A DNA stretch of 64,000 nucleotides from Paenibacillus dauci (GCF_000971985.1 NZ_KQ040798.1:549826-613825); one strand, 5' to 3'; counted from the first letter of the stretch, positions 9,497-20,713 are shown. The notes: generated from the letters alone by a model not told the origin. Numbers and translations: made by a program.

Positions 9497-10273
9497 TCAA
9501 GCCTTTACATCCCGTTTGGTAAATGACCACCAGGAGATAAGCATAAAGATTACAAAGTATACAGCCAGTACCATCAGCGACCAACCAATGGAAGTTACGC
9601 CAAACAATCCGTTGGGGTCTTTCATGTACTGCGTCAGATCCAGATTCGTCGGCAGGAAAATCTTGACGATCCAGTAATCCTTGGGCTGCAGAAAAGCATG
9701 AAGCAGCGGCGTAATGATATTGCCTGCAAAATAAAGCAGAATCGCCAGCGTAATCGCTAAAGCGGTTGAGCGAAACAGAGCAGACAGCATAAAGGCAAAA
9801 GAAGCCAGTAAAAGCGCACGAATGTAATTATACAGCAAAAGCAAGAACAAACTTCCTTCACTATCACCAAACAATGCAGAAGACGATGAAGGAAACAGCA
9901 TATACGATATTACGCTAATCACCAGCAGGAACAGCAGTGTCAATACGAGAGTGAACAGAGCAACCGACAGGAACTTGGAGCAGAGAATCTTCCAGCGCTT
10001 CCAAGGGCGAATCAGCAGCAGCTTGATCGTTCCCGTAGCAAACTCCCCTGCTACCGAATCCGAGGCAATAATAAGCGAGAACAGAATAACCAGAAAATAC
10101 ATTGTAAAAGACTGCCCAATCGCCTGATGAGCACCGAGCCGAATTTCACTCATATGCATAAGCAGCAGCATCGTTGGCGAAATAACGACCAGGAAGATCA
10201 GCAAAATCCAGGTAGAGACGCGCAGATAGATTTTCAGCGTTTCATTCCAGACCAACTGTACAAAATCACTCAT
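9497..10273 (-). CDS. ABC-2 type transporter permease
   Basis: 258 residues with about six hydrophobic segments (near 20-40, 57-75, 100-130, 145-170, 178-200 and 230-250), the ABC-2 layout. It contains the SDSVAGEFATGTIKLLLIRPWKRW segment (about 70-93), typical of BcrB/YxlG-like permeases that pair with one ATPase. It overlaps the upstream ATPase gene by 8 bp, so the two form one exporter. The substrate is unknown; relatives move antibiotics, lantibiotics or lipids. An imperfect hairpin without a good T-run follows at about 9455-9497. Confidence 0.85.
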   Translation of the reverse strand: MSDFVQLVWNETLKIYLRVSTWILLIFLVVISPTMLLLMHMSEIRLGAHQAIGQSFTMYFLVILFSLIIASDSVAGEFATGTIKLLLIRPWKRWKILCSKFLSVALFTLVLTLLFLLVISVISYMLFPSSSSALFGDSEGSLFLLLLYNYIRALLLASFAFMLSALFRSTALAITLAILLYFAGNIITPLLHAFLQPKDYWIVKIFLPTNLDLTQYMKDPNGLFGVTSIGWSLMVLAVYFVIFMLISWWSFTKRDVKA

Positions 10274-11318
10274 GACGCTCCCCCTCTCTCGTCATCGCGA
10301 GGAACTGGTCTTCCAGCGTCTCCCGGATAGGAGTAATACTGTAGACAGCAATACCGTTGTTGACCAGCAGTGCATTTAGCCGGGCAATCTCCTGACGATC
10401 CGCAGCAATCGTCCAGCTGCTACCGCTGACCAGTCCGCCTCCACTCAGCTGTGCAGCAAGCTCCGGCTGATCGGTCTCAAAGCGTATCATCATCTTGACT
10501 CCAGCCCCATCTGCTGCGGTAGTCGAAGCATCCAGATGCCTTACATCTACCAGACGACCACCGTTGATCACGGCAACTGTATCACACATCAGTTCCATTT
10601 CGGATAATAAATGACTGGAGACGAAGACAGTCGTGCCTTCTTCCCGACTGAGCGCGCGCAAGTAGTCACGTAGTTCCCGGATTCCCTGCGGGTCCAGACC
10701 GTTCGTTGGTTCATCCAGCACCAGTAGACGTGGACGATGCAGAAGCGCCTGTGCCACACCGAGACGCTGACGCATCCCGAGAGAGTAGGTGCTGACTTTG
10801 TCATAAATACGATTGCCCAGACCGACAAACTGTACCACTTCGCTGATTCGCTGCTTGTCGACACCCGGTGACATTCGTGCATATTGCATCAGATTCTGAT
10901 ATCCGCTCATGTATTTGTACATTTCCGGATTCTCGACAATGGCTCCGACTTTGGCAATGGCTTCCTCAAAGTGGGTACGGATATTCTGACCTTCGATCAG
11001 TATATCGCCAGATGTTATCGACATCAGTCCAACCAGCATCCGAATAGTAGTCGTCTTGCCCGAACCGTTGGGACCGAGAAATCCGAATACGCGCCCCCGA
11101 GGTACATCCAGCGTCAGATTATCGATAATCGTTTTGGAACCGATCTTTTTGGTAACACCGCGAAATTGTACGACTGGGAGCTCACTGCCTGCAGGCAGAA
11201 TCGCATCCAGACGGGGACTACTGTCCATATGATCAGCTGACTTCACATTGGCTGAGGGTACAGAAGACGACGAAGATGTCTCTGTGCCGGAAGTATTCTT
11301 TGTTGATGAAAGATCCAT
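10266..11318 (-). CDS. ABC transporter ATP-binding protein
   Basis: 350 residues. ABC ATPase with Walker A GFLGPNGSGKTTT (about residues 78-90), signature YSLGMRQRLGVAQAL (about 178-192), Walker B LLVLDEPTNGLDP (about 197-209) and switch histidine SSHLL. After the ATPase domain a C-terminal regulatory part (about 265-350) matches the BcrA/YxlF layout. The first about 45 residues are a Ser/Thr-rich extension that is unusual; the ATG at 11318 has a clear AAAGGAG site, so the extension appears real. Operon with the ABC-2 permease. Confidence 0.88.
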   Translation of the reverse strand: MDLSSTKNTSGTETSSSSSVPSANVKSADHMDSSPRLDAILPAGSELPVVQFRGVTKKIGSKTIIDNLTLDVPRGRVFGFLGPNGSGKTTTIRMLVGLMSITSGDILIEGQNIRTHFEEAIAKVGAIVENPEMYKYMSGYQNLMQYARMSPGVDKQRISEVVQFVGLGNRIYDKVSTYSLGMRQRLGVAQALLHRPRLLVLDEPTNGLDPQGIRELRDYLRALSREEGTTVFVSSHLLSEMELMCDTVAVINGGRLVDVRHLDASTTAADGAGVKMMIRFETDQPELAAQLSGGGLVSGSSWTIAADRQEIARLNALLVNNGIAVYSITPIRETLEDQFLAMTREGERHE

Positions 11319-11525
11319 AAGGTAAAGCTCCTTTCTGACTGTGTATTCAATGTAATGCTAATTGATTGCTTGGCACTCCATAGTGTAATTCACTGTTGTC
11401 TGCTGTCCTATTTCCTGTACTGTAATTCCCTTTTGTCTGGCATTCTATGTATGGTATTGGTGAACTGCCATTCCGGCATACCCAGCCAGTGCTTGGCGTT
11501 ATCATTGTAACACTGCCCTGATGAT

Positions 11526-11556
11526 AAAAAAAGAACCCGTAGGCTCCGCTCGGGAG
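11526..11556 (-). terminator. Probable terminator downstream of gltB
   Basis: On the minus strand a G/C-rich hairpin (CCCG...CGGG with inner pairs) is followed by seven T residues. It lies about 140 nt past the gltB stop. The stem is imperfect, so confidence is moderate. The rest of 11319-11694 shows no gene. Confidence 0.5.
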
Positions 11557-11694
11557 TCGGATGATCTGCAGCTTATGCTACCAGACCATTCCAATTCCAC
11601 GATTGGATTCCACGGATTCTCTATTCTATCTTTGATGCTGTGTTATTCCAAAATATCAAATATCGCCAGCATCATCATGAGACCTGCAAGCAAA

Positions 11695-14600
11695 CTACGC
11701 ACCGGAACGGGCCAGTTCACGCATATTGGCCTCGAAGGCAGCGAGCAATGCCGCTTCGCCAGTCAGACCGCTTTCGTGAACTTTGCGGATTTGTTCGGTC
11801 ATCCGTTTGTAGTCTTTTGGAATGACACGTACAAAATCCTGGGATTGATGTTCCCAATCTTCCAGTACCCGCTGCCCTGCCGGACTGCCGGTATAACGAA
11901 CATGACGCTCGATCAGTGCACGCACTTCTTCCAGCTCTTCCGGTTCATCCAGCGATTCCAGCAGCACCATCTCCAGATTGCAGCGTCCGACAAAATCATG
12001 ACTCGGATCAAGTACATACGCTACACCACCGGACATTCCCGCTGCAAAGTTACGACCGGTTGTACCCAGTACGACAACACGTCCGCCAGTCATATATTCG
12101 CAGCCATGATCACCGGTACCTTCTACTACGATATTCGCACCGGAGTTACGAACGGCAAACCGCTCGCCCGCAATACCGTTAATATACGCTTCACCGCTGG
12201 TAGCTCCGTAGAGTGCCGTATTACCGATAATAATATTTTCTTCGGCTGCAAAGGTCGCCTGGGCATCCGGTTTGACGATGATTTTACCACCGGACAATCC
12301 TTTGCCGACATAGTCATTACAATCGCCTTCGACCTGAAGTGTCATCCCTTTCGGTACGAATGCGCCAAAGCTCTGACCTGCCGAACCTTTGAAATTGAAA
12401 GTAATTGTATCTTCCGGCAGACCTGCTGCCCCGTATTTACGAGTAACTTCACTACCGAGAATCGTTCCGGTTGCCCGATTCACGTTGCAGATGGCAAGCT
12501 CCGCTTGTACACGGCTGCCGTTCTCCAGAGCAGACGCCGCCAGTGGAAGCAGCTGCTGCATATCCAGCGTCTCTTCCAGCTGATGATTCTGCTGCTGTAC
12601 ATTGAAGCGTTCGCTGCCTTCCGGAAGCTTAGGCTCATGCAGCAGTACAGACAGATCCAGTCCTTTTTTCTTCCAGTGATCTGCAGCATTGGCAGCATCC
12701 AGACAATCCAGACGGCCTACCATTTCCTGCACAGTACGGAAACCAAGCTCTGCCATAATTTCGCGCAGATCTTCTGCTACAAACTTCATGAAGTTTACTA
12801 CATGTTCCGGATCACCGGTGAAGTTTTTGCGCAGTTCCGGGTTTTGCGTCGCTACGCCAACCGGACAGGTATCCATCTGACAGACACGCATCATAATACA
12901 ACCCAGCGTTACGAGTGGTGCGGTAGAGAAACCATATTCCTCGGCACCGAGCAGTGCAGCTACCGCAAGATCGCGTCCGCTCAGCATTTTGCCGTCCGTT
13001 TCCAGTACAACACGATCACGCAGATTGTTCATGATCAGCGTCTGCTGGGTCTCTGCCAGTCCAAGTTCCCATGGCAGACCCGCATGGCGGATCGAACCCT
13101 GTGGAGAAGCTCCTGTACCACCATCATACCCGCTGACGAGGATAATATCGGCACGTCCTTTGGCAACACCGGCTGCAATCGTACCGACGCCCACTTCGGA
13201 TACGAGCTTCACATTGATCGCTGCACGAGGGTTGGCATTTTTGAGATCATAGATCAGTTCGGCCAGATCCTCGATCGAATAAATATCATGATGCGGCGGC
13301 GGTGAGATCAGGCCTACACCCGGCGTGGAACCACGCACTTCCGCTACCCATGGATATACTTTACGGCCTGGCAGCTGTCCGCCTTCACCCGGCTTGGCAC
13401 CCTGTGCCATTTTGATCTGGATTTCGTCGGCATTGACCAAATAGTTGGAGGTTACGCCAAACCGCCCGGACGCAACCTGTTTGATCGCACTGCGGCGGGA
13501 ATCGCCATTGGCATCCGGTACGAAGCGCGCAGGGTCTTCCCCGCCTTCGCCCGTGTTACTCTTGCCGCCGATCCGGTTCATCGCGATTGCCAGACTCTCA
13601 TGTGCTTCCTTGCTGATCGAACCAAACGACATCGCACCGGTCTTGAAGCGGCGCATGATCGATTCGATCGGCTCTACTTCTTCCAGTGGAATCGGTGCCC
13701 CATTTGGCTTGAACTGCAGCATCGAGCGCAGGGTCAAACGCTGTTCATTCTCACCCTCGACCAGAGCAGCGTATTTTTTGTAGAGCTTGTAATCACCGGT
13801 ACGTACAGCATGCTGCAGCAGATGAATCGTCTGCGGGTTGAACAAATGCTGCTCCCCGTCATTACGCCACTGATAATCGCCACCAGAATCCAGTACACGA
13901 TCATTACCGTCTTTATCCGTAAACGCACGAGTATGCTGTGACAGGGCTTCCTGAGCCACTTCTTCCAGACCAATTCCGCCAATCCGGGAAGGTGTCCAGG
14001 TAAAGTATTGATCCACAAAGTCCTGCTTCAGACCAACAGCTTCGAAGATCTGTGCGCCGCGATAGGATTGAATTGTAGAAATTCCCATTTTGGACAGAAT
14101 CTTGACGACACCTTTGGTGACGGCTTTAATATAGTTTTTGACCGCTTTGTCATGAGAGATACCACGCAGCAGACCTTGCTTGATCATATCCTGCATCGTC
14201 TCGAATGCGAGATATGGATTGACTGCGCTGATACCATAACCAAGTAGCAATGCAAAATGATGCACGTCACGCGGCTCACCGGATTCGAGCAGCAGGCTGA
14301 CACGGGTACGTGTTCCTTGGCGAATCAGATGGTGATGCAGACATGCTACTGCCAGCAGCGCCGGTATTGCCGCATTATCCTTGTCTGTACCACGGTCGGA
14401 CAGAATCAGGAAATTATGGCCTTTGGCGATAACACGGTCTGCTGCTTCACATAGATTAACCAGTGCAGCACGCAGTCCTTCGGCACCTTTGGATGCCTCA
14501 AAGAAGATTGGAATCGTCATTGCCTTGAAGCCCGGACGACGTACATGACGTACTTTGGCAAAATCTTCATTGGACAAAATAGGTGTATTCAAAATAATCT

Positions 14601-16296
14601 GACGACAGCTCTCCGGCTGCGGATCGAGCAAATTGCGCTCCGGTCCGATCGCTGTAGCTGTCGAGGTCACAATCTCCTCACGAATCGCATCGATCGGTGG
14701 ATTGGTTACCTGAGCAAACATTTGCTTGAAATAGTTATACAGGCGCTGCGGCTGATCCGATAAAACAGCCAGCGGTGCATCATAGCCCATCGAACCAATC
14801 GCTTCTGCTCCGGTAGTTGCCATCGGTTCGATCACCTTGCGCAATTCTTCAAAGGTATAACCAAATGCCAGCTGCAGCTGCTGTACATTATCATGATCCG
14901 GCTGAATCGCTTCCGGTGCTTCCGGAACTTCTTCCAGATTCATGAGATGTTCTTCCAGCCACTCGGCATACGGCTGCTCGGAAGCGATCTTTTCCTTGAT
15001 TTCTTCATCGGAAATGATACGGCCTTCCTGTGTATCGATCAGCAGCATCCGTCCAGGACGCAGCCGGTCTTTGTATAAAATATCCTCTGCCGGTATATCG
15101 AGTACACCGACTTCGGAAGAGAGAATAATCCGATCGTCTTTGGTTACATAATAACGCGCCGGGCGCAGACCATTACGGTCAAGCATCGCACCAATCTGAA
15201 TACCATCGGTAAATGCCATAGCGGCAGGTCCATCCCATGGTTCCATCAGACAGCTATGATACTGGTAAAACGCCTTTTTCTTCTCATCCATGGTGTCGTG
15301 ATTGCTCCATGGCTCCGGTACCATCATCATCGCTACATGCGGCAGGGAACGTCCATTCAGATAAAGGAACTCCAGCGTATTATCAAACATCGCCGTATCC
15401 GAACCATCCGGGTTGATAACCGGACGGATCTTGTCGATATCCGCGCCGAATACTTCACTCTCGAACAGGGACTGACGGGCATGCATCCAGTTCACATTAC
15501 CGCGCATCGTATTGATCTCACCGTTATGAATCATAAAACGATACGGATGGGCACGATCCCAGCTTGGAAACGTATTGGTACTGAAACGGGAATGCACGAG
15601 TGCCATCGCCGATTCAAACTCTTCATCTCGCAGATCGAGATAGAATTCTCCGACCTGGGCAGTTGTCAGCATCCCTTTGTAGACGACTTTACGACAGGAC
15701 AGACTTGGAATGTAGAACGTCTCTCCACCCGCTTCTTCCGCAAAACGAATATGACGTTCTGCCAGACGGCGAATGACATACAGCTTGCGTTCAAAAGACA
15801 GCTCATCCTGACCTTGCAGCGCCTCACTGCGTCCAATGAAAAACTGGCGTACAACCGGCTTGGCATCTTTGGCGGACTTGCCGAGCGTACTGTCATCCGT
15901 CGGTACGGTACGTGCTCCGAGGTATACCTGACCTTCCTGCTCAATAATACTTTTCAGCACAGCTTCATGACGGCTGCGCAGCTCTTCATCACGGGACAAG
16001 AAAACAATGGCTACGCCGTATTGTCCCTTTTCGGGCAGTTCAAATCCGTTTGTACGGGCTTCCTTAACAAAAAAGCGATGTGGAATCTGGACCATAATAC
16101 CGGCTCCGTCACCGGAATTCGGTTCACTGCCCTGACCGCCGCGGTGCTCCATGTTTTCGAGCATCGTGAGTGCCTGACTAACAATCTGGTGACTAGGTGT
16201 TCCTTTGATATGCGCGGTAAATCCCATACCGCAGGCATCTTTTTCAAACTGCGGGTCATAAAGACCCTGCTTCGGAGGTAAACCTGTAATGTTCAT
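11695..16296 (-). CDS. gltB: Glutamate synthase (NADPH) large subunit
   Basis: 1533 residues, the normal size. Converts 2-oxoglutarate and glutamine to two glutamates. A short propeptide ends before Cys22 ([13 protein letters not shown]), the N-terminal nucleophile of the class II glutamine amidotransferase domain. A central domain follows, then the FMN-binding synthase domain with [15 protein letters not shown] (about 860) and [11 protein letters not shown]. The 3Fe-4S cysteines are in [15 protein letters not shown] (about 1125), and the C-terminal beta-helix domain contains repeated G-x-x-G-x-x-x-G. ATG 16296 has AAAGG at 9 nt; an upstream TTG at 16305 is too close to that site. The small subunit (gltD) is absent from the window. 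Confidence 0.96.
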   Translation of the reverse strand: MNITGLPPKQGLYDPQFEKDACGMGFTAHIKGTPSHQIVSQALTMLENMEHRGGQGSEPNSGDGAGIMVQIPHRFFVKEARTNGFELPEKGQYGVAIVFLSRDEELRSRHEAVLKSIIEQEGQVYLGARTVPTDDSTLGKSAKDAKPVVRQFFIGRSEALQGQDELSFERKLYVIRRLAERHIRFAEEAGGETFYIPSLSCRKVVYKGMLTTAQVGEFYLDLRDEEFESAMALVHSRFSTNTFPSWDRAHPYRFMIHNGEINTMRGNVNWMHARQSLFESEVFGADIDKIRPVINPDGSDTAMFDNTLEFLYLNGRSLPHVAMMMVPEPWSNHDTMDEKKKAFYQYHSCLMEPWDGPAAMAFTDGIQIGAMLDRNGLRPARYYVTKDDRIILSSEVGVLDIPAEDILYKDRLRPGRMLLIDTQEGRIISDEEIKEKIASEQPYAEWLEEHLMNLEEVPEAPEAIQPDHDNVQQLQLAFGYTFEELRKVIEPMATTGAEAIGSMGYDAPLAVLSDQPQRLYNYFKQMFAQVTNPPIDAIREEIVTSTATAIGPERNLLDPQPESCRQIILNTPILSNEDFAKVRHVRRPGFKAMTIPIFFEASKGAEGLRAALVNLCEAADRVIAKGHNFLILSDRGTDKDNAAIPALLAVACLHHHLIRQGTRTRVSLLLESGEPRDVHHFALLLGYGISAVNPYLAFETMQDMIKQGLLRGISHDKAVKNYIKAVTKGVVKILSKMGISTIQSYRGAQIFEAVGLKQDFVDQYFTWTPSRIGGIGLEEVAQEALSQHTRAFTDKDGNDRVLDSGGDYQWRNDGEQHLFNPQTIHLLQHAVRTGDYKLYKKYAALVEGENEQRLTLRSMLQFKPNGAPIPLEEVEPIESIMRRFKTGAMSFGSISKEAHESLAIAMNRIGGKSNTGEGGEDPARFVPDANGDSRRSAIKQVASGRFGVTSNYLVNADEIQIKMAQGAKPGEGGQLPGRKVYPWVAEVRGSTPGVGLISPPPHHDIYSIEDLAELIYDLKNANPRAAINVKLVSEVGVGTIAAGVAKGRADIILVSGYDGGTGASPQGSIRHAGLPWELGLAETQQTLIMNNLRDRVVLETDGKMLSGRDLAVAALLGAEEYGFSTAPLVTLGCIMMRVCQMDTCPVGVATQNPELRKNFTGDPEHVVNFMKFVAEDLREIMAELGFRTVQEMVGRLDCLDAANAADHWKKKGLDLSVLLHEPKLPEGSERFNVQQQNHQLEETLDMQQLLPLAASALENGSRVQAELAICNVNRATGTILGSEVTRKYGAAGLPEDTITFNFKGSAGQSFGAFVPKGMTLQVEGDCNDYVGKGLSGGKIIVKPDAQATFAAEENIIIGNTALYGATSGEAYINGIAGERFAVRNSGANIVVEGTGDHGCEYMTGGRVVVLGTTGRNFAAGMSGGVAYVLDPSHDFVGRCNLEMVLLESLDEPEELEEVRALIERHVRYTGSPAGQRVLEDWEHQSQDFVRVIPKDYKRMTEQIRKVHESGLTGEAALLAAFEANMRELARSGA

Positions 16297-16681
16297 AATA
16301 CGCAACCTTTCTATTATGAAGTGAAATGTCAGAAGACGAGCCAGAGGACGGCCATACGAAGAAGAATGCTGCTAAAGGATAGGGTATACAAAACAGACTG
16401 CTCTCTCCATTCATCGGGATATACATCTCTGCAGATTCGAATGCAATGGAAGCAGCCTATTTGAATATAAAGTTTGGGAGTAACAGCGGAAGAATAATTA
16501 TCCACTTATGGATTCAAGCGACTTACTCAGCGTATGTGATATCGTTGTAACCTAATGGGTTTTATACATTTTAACACTGAGCTCACATCATAGCAATTCA
16601 AACTTTTTATATATCTGATAAATTATTATTTTGCGTCAAAGCATTAGTGTGATAACGCAGCACAATATATTATAGTGTATG

Positions 16682-16711
16682 ATTATACATTATAATTAAT
16701 ATTATATTCAA
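16682..16711 (-). promoter_or_regulatory. Candidate promoter of gltB with a long leader
   Basis: On the minus strand TTGAAT (16706-16711) and TATAAT (16682-16687) are spaced 18 bp. A second TATAAT-like site lies just downstream. Transcription would start near 16675, leaving a leader of about 375 nt before gltB. No known riboswitch is recognised in 16306-16675. Confidence 0.45.
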
Positions 16712-16752
16712 TTATTTTATTGGACTATTTGGATATTAAAAAGTGCTATATC

Positions 16753-16790
16753 AAAAAGCGCCAGGCTCCATCTTACAGAGCCGGGCGCTT
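16753..16790 (-). terminator. Rho-independent terminator of the UPF0173 gene
   Basis: Inverted repeat AAGCGCCAGGCTC / GAGCCGGGCGCTT with one mismatch and a 9-nt loop. An A-run at 16753-16757 gives the T-tail on the minus strand. Confidence 0.85.
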
Positions 16791-16903
16791 CCTTAGCAGA
16801 ATCAAAGCTATTTATTTATCCAGAGAAGTACATAACGGCTTGTCCGGAATATTTGGAGTTACTCATTAACCAATTTTTACAATCAATCACGCATACGTAT
16901 AGA

Positions 16904-17590
16904 TTAAATATCTACACTTTCGCCAACCTGGAGCACAGAGCCCTTCAGGCATTTCTTTTGCAATTCCGCAACAAAAGCATCCCCATCCTGCTCGATCGGC
17001 GGGAAGGTATTGTAGTGCACAGGGATGACATGACCAGCTTTGCTCCATTCGGCAGCCAGCAGTGCATCTTCGGGACCCATGGTATAGAAGTCACCAATCG
17101 GCAGCGCAGCTACGTCGATAGTGTTCAATTCACCGATCAGCTTCATATCGCCGAACAGTGCGGTGTCACCTGCATGGTACAGCGTTTTGCCACCCATAGT
17201 CAGCAGGATACCTGCAGGTTCGCCCAGATAAATGGTCTGATCTCCATCCTGAATGGAAGAAGTATGGAAGGCAAGCGTGAATTTGACTTTGAATCCGTCA
17301 AATTGCTTGGCTCCGCCCAGATTCATCCCTACTACTTCGGGAGCTCCCTGGCTGGCTGCATACTGTGCCAATTCAACGATTGCAATCACCGGACAATTAT
17401 TATTCTTGGCAATCTCCACTGTGTCACCGTAGTGATCACCGTGACCATGTGTCAGAATAACCGCATCCACCTGGATGTCTTTGGGATCAACATTGACTTG
17501 CGGATTGCCGGACAGAAATGGGTCGATAATGACCTTTTTGCCGCCTTCTTCGACCAGCAGACAGGATTGACCGTAATATGTGATTTTCAT
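16904..17590 (-). CDS. UPF0173 metal-dependent hydrolase (YtkL-like)
   Basis: 228 residues, the usual length of the UPF0173 family (metallo-beta-lactamase fold). Metal-binding motif LTHGHGDHYGD (about residues 49-59), further ligands in YHAGDTALFGD (about 144-154) and the final HVIPVHYNTFPPI. ATG 17590 is placed after GGAGG. The family is widespread in Bacillota but its substrate is not established. Single-gene unit with its own terminator. Confidence 0.9.
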   Translation of the reverse strand: MKITYYGQSCLLVEEGGKKVIIDPFLSGNPQVNVDPKDIQVDAVILTHGHGDHYGDTVEIAKNNNCPVIAIVELAQYAASQGAPEVVGMNLGGAKQFDGFKVKFTLAFHTSSIQDGDQTIYLGEPAGILLTMGGKTLYHAGDTALFGDMKLIGELNTIDVAALPIGDFYTMGPEDALLAAEWSKAGHVIPVHYNTFPPIEQDGDAFVAELQKKCLKGSVLQVGESVDI

Positions 17591-17701
17591 GGATGAAGCA
17601 CCTCCGGTATTGAATTGATTTTCCACCGTTTATTGTATCATCATCCGCAGCAGAAGTGTAACTTCGCACGGCAGACAGAACAAGCTCCAGCAAGCGGCAG
17701 C

Positions 17702-18517
17702 TTATTTATAAAACGTATGGTGACCAATTTTCTCTACCTTGGTACGGGTATTGGGAATATCAAAATCTGTCGCCAGGGAAAGCGACACAAAATAATACGT
17801 ATTGTCCGGAACTTCCTTTTGGCCTTCCAATGCTGCATGTACAGCTTTTACCGAATCGGCGTTAGGTGTCACACGCTCGAATCTGCCATTGGTTACCGGA
17901 GAGAATTGATATCTCTGATAGATTACATCTTTAATCGTGTCGGGGAAATTAGCGGACCGCAGCCGGTTTAAGACAACATTGGCAACTGCCACTTTGCCTT
18001 CGTACGGTTCGCCTTCAGCCTCTGCCATAACAATACGTTCGAGCAGGAGCTGTTCTTTATCAGACAATGCGTAGGTCCAGGTAGCCTGAGATTTATTACT
18101 CTGGCTAAGCAGCTTTGTCCGAGTAAAGTATAAGTGGGTTGGGGTGGAATCACTAATTGACGAACTTGCCGTCACTGCCGTCGGCATTGCTTTTGCCTTG
18201 GCTGTAGCGGTGTTCGCCTTGATTTGTGCAGCTTTTTTCTTGTGCTGTTCCGCTTTGAGTGCTGCAGCTTGTTCTGACTTGACCTGATGAATCAATTTTT
18301 GGGTATGATTCTCGTTCCATGTCATAAATGTAGTGCCGGTCCTGACATTCTGGGCATGATGAACCGAACCCGCCGGCTGTGCACCCCATGCAGGCAGCTC
18401 AGTAAAGGATTGTTCGCTCGTCATTTTGGAATCCATCCAGAAAGGGAGGGACATAACGAATATAAAAAGCACGCCGAGTAAAGGCGTAATCCACTGATTG
18501 CGTCTAATAAAATCCAT
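17702..18517 (-). CDS. Cell wall hydrolase, SleB/CwlJ catalytic family
   Basis: 271 residues. A single N-terminal membrane segment (about 10-28) acts as signal or anchor. A Lys/Ala-rich linker (about 75-115) follows, then the Hydrolase_2 domain (about 150-271) with the catalytic-glutamate region ERIVMAEAEGEPYEGKVAVA and VLNRL, followed by FSPVTNG. SleB/CwlJ enzymes degrade spore cortex at germination, but proteins with this layout also act in vegetative wall turnover. No SleB-type peptidoglycan-binding repeat is present, so a germination role is not assured. ATG 18517 follows GGAGGAAG. The 299 bp upstream (18518-18816) show no gene. Confidence 0.85.
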   Translation of the reverse strand: MDFIRRNQWITPLLGVLFIFVMSLPFWMDSKMTSEQSFTELPAWGAQPAGSVHHAQNVRTGTTFMTWNENHTQKLIHQVKSEQAAALKAEQHKKKAAQIKANTATAKAKAMPTAVTASSSISDSTPTHLYFTRTKLLSQSNKSQATWTYALSDKEQLLLERIVMAEAEGEPYEGKVAVANVVLNRLRSANFPDTIKDVIYQRYQFSPVTNGRFERVTPNADSVKAVHAALEGQKEVPDNTYYFVSLSLATDFDIPNTRTKVEKIGHHTFYK

Positions 18518-18816
18518 TTTCTTCCTCCAGTACTGTTAGCATACTCCTAACCCTATGTAACCTTTTTGACCTTCCATTTGAATACACCAACATTCAAATT
18601 TTGAATCACATGTGGTTCACAGTGTTATTTCGCCTCCGGTGATGCAGAGCAATGCCAACTTGAATTTGAATCTCCGAATTTACCGAAATTCAATGATTAT
18701 TTGAGCATGATTATCATGCTATTCCCCTATAAAATGCCGCGGGATTGCAGCAGCAAGTATATTATTATAAGTTGTTTACTTTTGTCAAATTGACAAATTC
18801 ACGATTTTAGGTATAG

Positions 18817-19389
18817 TCACCGTCCAAGAAGCGGAAATTGACCTGCCACCTCATACATTGGCTGATGCCCCAAACGGGTCCGATACAATACAAATTCCTC
18901 CACCAGCCAGCAATCCGGTGAGGGATAAAGATCAGTAGAAAGGTCTGCAAACGGCTCGTTACCATTATATTTACGAGCTACTGTCAGATGCGGATGATAC
19001 GGACGCTGCTCCGGTACGAATCCAAGCGGTATACATACTTGCTGTACTCCGGATTGCAGATGATGCAGACTATCCGTATCTCCCTCCGGTCCAATCCATA
19101 GCACTCGCGGAGCCAAAGGATTGCCGAATATTCCAGCGGGTCCCAGCTGCAACTGAAAGGGCTGGCTCTCTGCAGCTGTCTTTTGTAGAGCTGTGCAAAG
19201 CTGCGGCAATTGCTCTACATCCACGTCGCCAAAAAACTGGAGTGTAATATGCATATCCTCAGCATAGGTCCAGCGGCGGAACAAGTAATGTTCTTGTACC
19301 ATCCTGCTCCATGCAGCTAATGTCTGTGCTGCCTTACCCTTGATTGGTACAGCTGCAAATACACGTTCCTGTCCGGGCTGGGTTCCCAT
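18817..19389 (-). CDS. thpR: RNA 2',3'-cyclic phosphodiesterase (ThpR/LigT)
   Basis: 190 residues. The 2H phosphoesterase fold has two HxT motifs, MHITLQFFGDV (about residues 46-56) and HPHLTVARKY (about 138-147), which form the catalytic pair. The family opens 2',3'-cyclic phosphates. The length is typical. ATG 19389 is behind AAGGGAG. It lies alone between two noncoding spacers of about 300 bp, neither of which shows another gene. Confidence 0.9.
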   Translation of the reverse strand: MGTQPGQERVFAAVPIKGKAAQTLAAWSRMVQEHYLFRRWTYAEDMHITLQFFGDVDVEQLPQLCTALQKTAAESQPFQLQLGPAGIFGNPLAPRVLWIGPEGDTDSLHHLQSGVQQVCIPLGFVPEQRPYHPHLTVARKYNGNEPFADLSTDLYPSPDCWLVEEFVLYRTRLGHQPMYEVAGQFPLLGR

Positions 19390-19685
19390 CCTTACACTCC
19401 CTTTCTATCCTTTTTACATTTGAATAAGTAATTGAAGTTGTCGTACACTATATCACCGCTCAATTACGAACACCTGTTCCGAACGATCTCAACCAGTATA
19501 CACTAATCTTCAAAACTGTGCAAAACGATTAATTGATATTTTAGTTCGGATTCGATCTGGAGCCATTCAGGTAATAGCATAAAATACAGTCTTCTTTCAT
19601 AAAAGCAATTTGGTATACAGGAGTTAATTTGTTATCATTTGGAAGATAACGCACATTATTGTTTATTCACCGGGGAGGTATATTT

Positions 19686-20639
19686 ATGTCCAAAATCGTT
19701 GTTCTTCAGGAACTCACCGAATCACAGAAGCAGAAAGTACAAGAAGCTGCACCATCGTATGAGATTGTTACCGTTCCGGTTCGCGACACTACGGATGCCA
19801 TACTCGCCGAAGCAGAAATTATCCTCGGCTGGTCACGCAAGCTTCAGGATTTCATTTTATCGGATAACTGTCCTGTAAAATGGATACAAACCTGGTCGGC
19901 AGGCGTGGATAAAATGCCTATGGAGCAGCTGGAGCACAAACAGGTGCTGTTAACCAGTGCCAACGGCGTACACACTATCCCGATCTCGGAGCAGATTTTT
20001 GCCTACATGCTTGCGTTTTCACGCAATCTGCACCGGGCCATTCGTAACCAGACAAAACATGCCTGGGATGAGAGTGGAACATTTACCGAGCTCCACGGCA
20101 AGACTATCGTAATTGTAGGAGTCGGTAATATTGGAGCAGGTACAGCACAACTCGCCAAAGCATTTGGTATGCGAACGATTGGTGTGCGACGTTCCGGTAA
20201 GGATCAGGATGGAATCGATCAGATGTATACGATGGAACAGCTTGATGAAGCACTTGGTCAAGGGGATTATGTAGTCAATATTTTGCCACTCACCCAGGAG
20301 ACCAAGCAGCTGTTTAACCGGGAGCGGTTTGCCGTGATGAAAGACAGCAGTATATTTATTAATGTGGGCCGCGGTCCTTCGGTCGATACGGATGCACTGG
20401 TAGAAGCTCTCCAATCCGGAAGTATCGCGGGAGCAGGCCTTGATGTATTTGATCCCGAGCCGCTGCCGGAAGATCATGCGCTTTGGGATATGGATCAGGT
20501 CATCATTACTCCTCATATTGCAGGCAGCAATGAGCATTATACCGACCGTGTCATTGACATTTTTACCGAAAATCTCAAAGCCTATCAGCAGGATCAGACT
20601 CTGCCTGTCAATCTGGTGGATTATAGCAGACAATACTAA
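19686..20639 (+). CDS. D-isomer-specific 2-hydroxyacid dehydrogenase
   Basis: 317 residues. NAD(P)-binding loop VGVGNIGAGTAQLAKAFGM (about 142-160), catalytic Arg in NVGRGPSVDT (about 228), Glu in DVFDPEPLP (about 256) and His in ITPHIAGSNEHY (about 280). Substrate-specificity residues do not clearly say glyoxylate/hydroxypyruvate reductase versus phosphoglycerate dehydrogenase; no ACT domain is present. ATG 19686 is behind GGGGAGG. A strong terminator follows 35 nt after the stop. Confidence 0.9.
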   Translation: MSKIVVLQELTESQKQKVQEAAPSYEIVTVPVRDTTDAILAEAEIILGWSRKLQDFILSDNCPVKWIQTWSAGVDKMPMEQLEHKQVLLTSANGVHTIPISEQIFAYMLAFSRNLHRAIRNQTKHAWDESGTFTELHGKTIVIVGVGNIGAGTAQLAKAFGMRTIGVRRSGKDQDGIDQMYTMEQLDEALGQGDYVVNILPLTQETKQLFNRERFAVMKDSSIFINVGRGPSVDTDALVEALQSGSIAGAGLDVFDPEPLPEDHALWDMDQVIITPHIAGSNEHYTDRVIDIFTENLKAYQQDQTLPVNLVDYSRQY

Positions 20640-20673
20640 TTTTAGTGTGAATAAATAAGCATTATTGTACTAT

Positions 20674-20713
20674 AAAAAGAGGCGATTTCCGCTATGGGAA
20701 ACGCCTCTTTTTA
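20674..20713. terminator. Bidirectional rho-independent terminator
   Basis: AAAAAGAGGCG / CGCCTCTTTTT arms with additional TTTCC/GGGAA pairing around a 5-nt loop. It separates the convergent dehydrogenase and monooxygenase genes. Confidence 0.92.

Noticed and set aside
11521-13305. 594-codon plus-strand open frame
   Set aside because: Antisense to the strongly supported gltB gene. Composition is a shadow (many His, Arg, Cys, Thr), with no ribosome site or family.
15256-16281. 341-codon plus-strand open frame
   Set aside because: Also antisense to gltB, same shadow composition.
16853-17596. 247-codon plus-strand open frame
   Set aside because: Antisense to the UPF0173 hydrolase, whose metal motifs are clear.
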